Origin: Arthrobacter sp. CAN_C5
GTDB lineage: Bacteria; Actinomycetota; Actinomycetes; Actinomycetales; Micrococcaceae
DNA length: 64,000 nucleotides
NCBI RefSeq assembly: GCF_017875735.1
Contig: NZ_JAGGMZ010000001.1
Span: 806,001-870,000 of the forward strand
Direction of reading: 5' to 3'
Below the pieces are notes generated by a model, which did not search any database, was not told where the DNA came from, and worked only from the letters and a program-made list of their open reading frames with translations. Shown here in pieces: positions 59,489 to 64,000 of the stretch. The first letter of the stretch is position 1. Each line of letters starts with the position of its first letter. A program made the translations under genes and the position numbers.

Positions 59489-60637
59489 ATGAAAACCTCA
59501 GCCGTCACCATCGACGTCCTGCCCCGCCCGTCATCCCTGGACCTGCCGGGCGGTGCGGATTTCATCGCTGCCGCTGAACTGAGCAACCTCGTGGAACGGG
59601 ACCTCTGGGGGAATGATGACCACTATTACAGCCCCCAGGCGCGGCACGAGTCCTCGCAGCCCAGCGACTACGAGGAGCGCGTGATGTTCGTGGCGCGGGA
59701 CGGCGGCAGTGTCGTGGGGAAGGGCGTCGTCGATATTCCGCTGACCGACAATCTGGGCACCTGCTACGTGTTCGTTGCCGTGCATCCTGACTATCGCGGG
59801 CAGGGAATCGGTACCGGGTTGTACCGCGCACTGGAGGGTCACGCGGCGGGGATCGGCCGGTCGACCATTATGGCGTGGGCCGACGAGCCCGCCGGGTTTG
59901 ACCTGGACCCGGGCAACGTCCTGGTCCCCGCTACGGGCGCCGGAGCATTCCCCCGGAACAGCGCGACGACGGCGCTGGCCCTGCGGAACGGATTTCAGCT
60001 GGCGCAGATCGATAGGTGCAGTGTGCTGGATCTCGCGACATCACTGCCACAGGCTGGCGCCCTGGCCCAGGCCGCCCAGGATGCAGCAGGGCCGGACTAT
60101 GAACTGGTGCGATGGCAAAATCGCTGCCCGGATGACCTGGTGGAGCAGTACGCGCTCCTGCGCCAAACGATGAGCACGGATGTGCCGATGGGGGACCTTG
60201 ACTGGGAGGAAGAGGTCTGGGACGCCGCCCGAATCCGTGAGGGGGAGGAGAGGCTGCTGCGGACCGGTGGATTCTCCCTGGTCAGGGCGGTCCGCCATCG
60301 ACCCACCGGGTTGCTTGCCGGCCACACCATCCTCGAATACCAGCCAGCAAGGCCTGAAGTGGTCTCACAGGACGACACTCTGGTCCTCCGGGCGCACCGT
60401 GGCCGGCGGCTGGGCATGTGGCTCAAGGCGGCGAACCTCCTGGATGTGCCGGCGGTGTGGCCCGAGGCCCTGCGGGTCTATACCTGGAACGCCGAGGAGA
60501 ACGCCCACATGCTTGCCGTGAACGTGTCAATGGGATTTGTGCCAGCCGGATACACCGCCGCGTGGCAGAAGAAGGCCGACGACGACGGCGTGACTCAGCA
60601 CCAGAGTGACGACGGCGTGGCCCAGCACCAGGTGTAG
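59489..60637 (+). CDS. Two-domain GNAT acetyltransferase
   Basis: 382 residues. The first GNAT domain has CYVFVAVHPDYRGQGIGTGL with the acetyl-CoA loop; the second is weaker (LVLRAHRGRRLGMWLKAANL and YTWNAEENAHMLAVNVSMGF), an arrangement like the Eis/mycothiol-synthase type. The C-terminus contains a short duplicated element, DDGVTQHQS/DDGVAQHQV. It interrupts the rplKA-rplJL block and is expressed from its own leaderless, palindrome-overlapped promoter. Substrate unknown; modification of a small molecule or antibiotic is possible. Confidence 0.85.
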   Translation: MKTSAVTIDVLPRPSSLDLPGGADFIAAAELSNLVERDLWGNDDHYYSPQARHESSQPSDYEERVMFVARDGGSVVGKGVVDIPLTDNLGTCYVFVAVHPDYRGQGIGTGLYRALEGHAAGIGRSTIMAWADEPAGFDLDPGNVLVPATGAGAFPRNSATTALALRNGFQLAQIDRCSVLDLATSLPQAGALAQAAQDAAGPDYELVRWQNRCPDDLVEQYALLRQTMSTDVPMGDLDWEEEVWDAARIREGEERLLRTGGFSLVRAVRHRPTGLLAGHTILEYQPARPEVVSQDDTLVLRAHRGRRLGMWLKAANLLDVPAVWPEALRVYTWNAEENAHMLAVNVSMGFVPAGYTAAWQKKADDDGVTQHQSDDGVAQHQV

Positions 60638-60677
60638 TGCCCGTCCGGTCCCGTCTGTCCCCTTCGGGTCACAGGCG

Positions 60678-60737
60678 AGTGGTTCAGCTGCAGAATAGTG
60701 GTTACCTGACCACTATCCTGCTGCTGAACCACTTTTC
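60678..60737 (+). terminator. Strong terminator after the GNAT gene
   Basis: A long nested hairpin: AGTGGTTCAGC with GCTGAACCACT outside and ATAGTGGT with ACCACTAT inside, followed by TTTTCT. It separates the GNAT gene from the rplJ leader. Confidence 0.9.
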
Positions 60738-60837
60738 TCGTCTGCGGTCGCATCGGGGAGCCGTGCGGAAGGGGGATTTGGCTACCTTCCGGACCGTGAC
60801 GTACCCTTGAAGAACCAAAGACCGTCGGTCGATGCGT

Positions 60838-61046
60838 ATCCCACCCTTAGCTCGCAGGATTTTTCTGTGGTGTGAGGTTCGGGGTGTGCGTCTGAAGGTT
60901 CCCGTAACAGGGCGGCCAGCGCAGGTGAACGAAGCTTCTCGGAATAGACGGCCCAGCCGTAGTTTTGAATCAAGCCCCGTGCATCTGCGCGGGGCGTTTT
61001 TTATTGGGGCAGTCGCAGCCGGCATCAATTCCCCGGAAGGAGGGTT
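60838..61046 (+). ncRNA. Ribosomal L10 leader (rplJL autoregulatory attenuator)
   Basis: About 200 nt of gene-free sequence before rplJ. It holds GCAGGTGAACGAAG (60919-60932), like the L10(L12)4-binding arm, and then an intrinsic terminator, GCCCCG/CGGGGC followed by GTTTTTT (60974-61002), only 45 nt before the ATG. A terminator between the promoter and an essential gene implies attenuation, as known for L10 leaders. The exact 5' end is my estimate. Confidence 0.7.
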
Positions 61047-61655
61047 ATGGCAACCGCAATCAAGGTAAGCGCAGTTGAGGAAATCGTCACCGATTTCAAA
61101 GACTCAAATGCTGCAGTCCTAACCGAATACCGCGGGCTCACCGTCGCACAGCTCAAGGAACTGCGCCGTTCACTCGGCCAGGACACCAAATACGCTGTCG
61201 TCAAGAACACCCTGACGGGCATTGCAGCCAAGGAAGCCGGCATCGACGCGTTCGAAAGCCAGCTTGCCGGACCAACTGCAATCGCCTTCATCAAGGGTGA
61301 CGCCATCGCGGCGGCAAAGAGCCTCACGGATTTCGCGAAGTCCAACCCACAGCTCATCATCAAGACCGGCGTCTTCGAGGGTAAAGCCCTCGACGCAGCC
61401 GGTGTCAAGGCTCTCGCTGCTCTTGAGTCGCGCGAACTTCAGCTGGCCCGCGTTGCCGGAGTGCTGCAAGCACCCATGGCAGCACTTGCCCGCACCCTTG
61501 ATGCACTGCGCATCAAGCAAGAGGAGGAAAGTGGAGCGCCTGCAGCAGCAGAGACGCCAGCCGCTGACGCTCCTGCTGCAGAGGAAGCAGCTGCACCCGC
61601 AGCCGCCGAGTCAGAGGCGGCTCCCGAAGCTGCTGCAGCGCCTGAAGAAAAGTAA
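61047..61655 (+). CDS. rplJ: 50S ribosomal protein L10
   Basis: 202 residues. AVLTEYRGLTVAQLKELRRS and YAVVKNTLTGIAAKEAGID are L10 signatures. The C-terminal 35 residues form an Ala/Glu/Pro-rich tail (AAETPAADAPAAEEAAAPAA), longer than E. coli L10 and typical for actinobacteria. It anchors L7/L12 dimers to the ribosomal stalk. GGAAGGAGG precedes the first codon. Confidence 0.96.
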   Translation: MATAIKVSAVEEIVTDFKDSNAAVLTEYRGLTVAQLKELRRSLGQDTKYAVVKNTLTGIAAKEAGIDAFESQLAGPTAIAFIKGDAIAAAKSLTDFAKSNPQLIIKTGVFEGKALDAAGVKALAALESRELQLARVAGVLQAPMAALARTLDALRIKQEEESGAPAAAETPAADAPAAEEAAAPAAAESEAAPEAAAAPEEK

Positions 61656-61733
61656 TTTTCTTCATCCACCAAACTCCGGTACCCAGCATCACATTCGATG
61701 CACGGCACCACTATAGGAAGGAAGGCTCTCGCC

Positions 61734-62111
61734 ATGGCGAAGCTCACCAACGAAGAGCTCATTGAAGCTTTCAAGGAACTGACCATCATCGAACTCTCCG
61801 AGTTCGTCAAGCTGTTCGAAGAGACCTTCGACGTCACCGCTGCTGCAGTTGCAGCTGCACCTGCCGGCGGCGGCGCAGGCGAAGCTGCTGAAGAGGAGAA
61901 GGATTCCTTCGACGTTATCCTCGAAGCAGCAGGCGACAAGAAGATTGCAGTGATCAAGGAAGTTCGTGCCCTGACTTCACTGGGTCTGAAGGAAGCAAAG
62001 GACGTTGTCGACAGCGCCCCCAAGGCTGTGCTGGAAGGCGCAACCAAGGATGCTGCCGAGAAGGCCAAGGAATCCCTCGAGGCCGCTGGCGCGACGGTAA
62101 CCCTGAAGTAG
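61734..62111 (+). CDS. rplL: 50S ribosomal protein L7/L12
   Basis: 125 residues. N-terminal dimerisation domain ([20 protein letters not shown]), Ala/Gly hinge ([13 protein letters not shown]) and C-terminal factor-binding domain ([40 protein letters not shown]). Start at 61734 is the family N-terminus. The strong terminator at 62128 ends the operon. Confidence 0.97.
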   Translation: MAKLTNEELIEAFKELTIIELSEFVKLFEETFDVTAAAVAAAPAGGGAGEAAEEEKDSFDVILEAAGDKKIAVIKEVRALTSLGLKEAKDVVDSAPKAVLEGATKDAAEKAKESLEAAGATVTLK

Positions 62112-62127
62112 GCTCTTTCAGCTATTC

Positions 62128-62164
62128 AAAGAAGCCCCGGACTCCACGAGTCCGGGGCTTCTTT
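62128..62164 (+). terminator. Rho-independent terminator of rplJL
   Basis: GAAGCCCCGGACT pairs with AGTCCGGGGCTTC around a 4-nt loop and ends in TTT. Also suits the convergent thiolase gene. Confidence 0.9.
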
Positions 62165-62223
62165 GTGTCCGGGGGCGGTCGATCACCCCGAGCTGATGGG
62201 CCCGGGGTGATTCCCCACGCCGC

Positions 62224-63426
62224 CTAGTTCAGGTAAAGCAGCAGCGCCTCGCCCTGACCGCCGCCACCGCACAGCGACACGGCCGCCCGGCCAGCGCCGC
62301 GCCGCCCCAACTCATGCGCAGCGTGCAACGCGAGGCGTGCACCCGAGGCGCCGATGGGATGGCCCAGGGCGATTGCCCCGCCATGGATGTTGCAGTTCTC
62401 CAGCGGGTAGTCCAGGTCCTGCAGTGACTGGCAAGCAACCGAGCCGAACGCCTCATTGATCTCGATGAAGTCCAGATCGGAGCTCTGCCAGCCGGCGCGG
62501 TCCAGCGCCTGTTCGATCGCGCGCGACGGCTGCGAGTGCAGGGAGTTGTCGGGCCCGGCCACCTGACCCGGCTGCCCCACCACCGCGAGGATGGTCAACG
62601 ACTTCTCCTCGGCGTGGGCACGGGTGGTCAGCACGAGCGCTGCGGCTCCATCGGAGAGTGGGGACGAGTTGCCAGCGGTAATCGATCCTGCCTTATCAAA
62701 CGCGGGCCGCAGCCCGGCCAGGGACTCCACGGTCGTCGTGGGGCGGACACCCTCGTCCTGGGTCAGCACCACCGGCTCACCCTTCCGCTGGGGGACAGTG
62801 ACCGGGACGATTTCGACGTCGAATACGCCCGACTCCATGGCAGCGGCTGCCCGCTGATGCGAAGCCGCGGCCACGGCGTCCTGATCTTCGCGGCTGATCC
62901 CCAGCCCGGTGTTGCCCCGTTCGGTCGAGGCGCCCATCGATTCGTTGTCGAAGGCGTCGGTGAGGCCGTCGTTGGCTACCGAGTCGATTGCCTGGATGTT
63001 GCCGTACGTCCAACCCTGCCGCGATCCCGGCAGGAGGTGCGGTCCGCGGGTCATTGACTCCTGGCCGCCGGCGATGACCACCGTCGCCTCGCCGCTACGG
63101 ATCAACCGGGCGGCATCGATGACAGCGGTGAGGCCTGAGAGGCAGACCTTGTTAAGGGTGACGGTGGGGACATCCCAGCCGATACCGGCCTTGAGCGCGG
63201 TTTGCCTTGCGGGGTTCTGGCCGCAGCCTGCCTGGATGACATGGCCCATGATCACTGCCTGTACCGAGCCGGCGTCGACCCCTGCCTTGTCCAGCGCGCC
63301 GGCGATTGCCATGGCACCCAGGTCGACAGCCGTGAAGGAGGACAGTTGCCCGTTGAGGCGGCCGTGCGGGGTTCGCGCACCCCCGACAATGACGACGTCG
63401 GTCGGGGACTTTTCTTCAGTGTTCAT
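62224..63426 (-). CDS. Acetyl-CoA acetyltransferase (thiolase)
   Basis: 400 residues. Nucleophile C95 in LNKVCLSGLTAVIDA, His in GGAIALGHPIGASGARL and the second Cys in AVSLCGGGGQGEALL complete the active site. The length and the NEAFGSVACQSL motif fit the degradative or biosynthetic acetoacetyl-CoA thiolase group. It condenses or cleaves acetyl-CoA units. Stands alone. Confidence 0.93.
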   Translation of the reverse strand: MNTEEKSPTDVVIVGGARTPHGRLNGQLSSFTAVDLGAMAIAGALDKAGVDAGSVQAVIMGHVIQAGCGQNPARQTALKAGIGWDVPTVTLNKVCLSGLTAVIDAARLIRSGEATVVIAGGQESMTRGPHLLPGSRQGWTYGNIQAIDSVANDGLTDAFDNESMGASTERGNTGLGISREDQDAVAAASHQRAAAAMESGVFDVEIVPVTVPQRKGEPVVLTQDEGVRPTTTVESLAGLRPAFDKAGSITAGNSSPLSDGAAALVLTTRAHAEEKSLTILAVVGQPGQVAGPDNSLHSQPSRAIEQALDRAGWQSSDLDFIEINEAFGSVACQSLQDLDYPLENCNIHGGAIALGHPIGASGARLALHAAHELGRRGAGRAAVSLCGGGGQGEALLLYLN

Positions 63427-63493
63427 CGAGGGGAACGCTCACTTTCGTCTTTGAAGCAGTTGCGTCAAGGCTACTCTGTCCGGTCCAGCTCAG

Positions 63494-64000
63494 CTAGTGA
63501 ACATTAACTGAAATGGGTTGCCGACTCCGCGAGAGCGTGGCTGCCAGCAGCACCCCAGCCACCAACGAACCGACTCCACCGGCAGCTATATCGCTCAAGG
63601 TGTCTTCATAGCCCACATTGATTTCATGGGTGATGTACTTGCTCCCCGCCCACTCGGCAAACTCCCACACGACGCTCAGGCTCAGACCCAGGGCAAGGGT
63701 GATGATGGTGACCCCGGTTGCGGTCCGACGGCCGGGCGCAGGTCGAGGGAGATAGCGCATCCGCAGGAGCAGCAGGTAGGCGATGAGGGCAATGGCCGCG
63801 GTGGCAAGCGTATGGACGGCAAGATCCCACCACGAGATGAGCTCGTACAGGTCGATGACGGCGCTCCACCCCGCAACAAGCAGGGTAGCTCCGTAGGCGG
63901 CATCGACCCGGGGATCAACGCGAACCATCCGGGACACAAGGACGCCACCGAGCACAAGGAACAGCACTGCGAATTCAACGGGCCCCCACCAGAGCAACAC
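63494..64000 (-). CDS. Membrane protein, 5' end cut by the window edge
   Basis: At least 168 residues with five hydrophobic segments. The C-terminal region VWEFAEWAGSKYITHEINVG and YEDTLSDIAAGGVGSLVAGV resembles the DUF2238/YjdF group of membrane proteins, where the WE and D-x-x-x-N/D residues are conserved. The start lies at or beyond the end of the window. Function unknown. Confidence 0.65.
   Translation of the reverse strand: MLLWWGPVEFAVLFLVLGGVLVSRMVRVDPRVDAAYGATLLVAGWSAVIDLYELISWWDLAVHTLATAAIALIAYLLLLRMRYLPRPAPGRRTATGVTIITLALGLSLSVVWEFAEWAGSKYITHEINVGYEDTLSDIAAGGVGSLVAGVLLAATLSRSRQPISVNVH

Noticed and set aside
1-64000. Insertion sequence, prophage or integrase
   Set aside because: No transposase, integrase or phage-type motifs and no flanking duplications were seen on either strand.

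Overview
The window is high-GC chromosomal DNA from an actinobacterium, most likely Micrococcaceae and Arthrobacter-like. The evidence is a mycothiol acetyltransferase (mshD) beside glnR, a mutT1-ppk pair, a copper amine oxidase that matches the Arthrobacter globiformis phenylethylamine oxidase residue for residue at its catalytic positions, and many genes with a TANNNT -10 box 6-7 nt before the start codon and no Shine-Dalgarno (leaderless style). I saw no rRNA operon, CRISPR array, insertion sequence or prophage. Four tRNAs are present: Tyr, Thr, Met and Trp.

Layout. 0.1-2.7 kb (minus): a small operon with an NTF2-like protein, an NCS1 permease and a cyclase-family hydrolase. 2.8-6.4 kb: yajQ, a small secreted protein, tRNA-Tyr, a decayed alpha/beta-hydrolase, a thioredoxin, a monooxygenase-fold protein and an AlkA-like glycosylase. 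6.5-9.3 kb: a gene relic, then cbs-metB (transsulfuration). 9.4-14.8 kb: amidohydrolase, short-chain dehydrogenase, a KdpDE-like two-component pair without kdpFABC, and a MOSC protein. 15-19.3 kb: DEAD-box RNA helicase, tRNA-Thr and tRNA-Met, a PfpI/DJ-1 protein, a 4 x 19-bp tandem repeat and a DUF2797 protein. 19.3-26 kb (minus, with a divergent GntR/FadR regulator): permease, glutamine-synthetase-like ligase, PuuD-like hydrolase, aldehyde dehydrogenase and SDR. This is a complete candidate route for gamma-glutamylating and oxidising ethanolamine or a similar amino alcohol. 26-31 kb: paired MaoC-type dehydratases, murB, asd, thyA-folA. 31-36.8 kb: a second amine cassette (copper amine oxidase, TetR regulator, aldehyde dehydrogenase, APC permease). 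36.9-42.1 kb: mutT1-ppk, mshD, an unassigned short transcript with a 17-codon ORF, and glnR. 42.3-47.2 kb: membrane proteins, nitrobindin-like protein, YgfZ-like protein, ankyrin protein, GNAT, pfkA. 47.3-55.1 kb: an envelope-stress-like block holding a drug-type ABC exporter with a histidine kinase whose response regulator survives only as a 57-codon stub, three PspC-domain proteins, and an intact kinase/regulator pair. 55.1-62.2 kb: aspartate aminotransferase, then tRNA-Trp-secE-nusG-rplK-rplA and rplJ-rplL, with a two-domain GNAT gene under its own palindrome-overlapped promoter inserted between rplA and rplJ. 62.2-64 kb: thiolase and a membrane protein cut by the window edge.

The two amine cassettes, glnR and the cysteine/mycothiol genes suggest a soil organism that takes carbon and nitrogen from amines. 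The features I consider least explained are the short transcript between mshD and glnR, the 19-bp tandem repeat, the stranded kinase with a truncated regulator, and the leaderless 8-codon uORF that overlaps the KdpD-like start.
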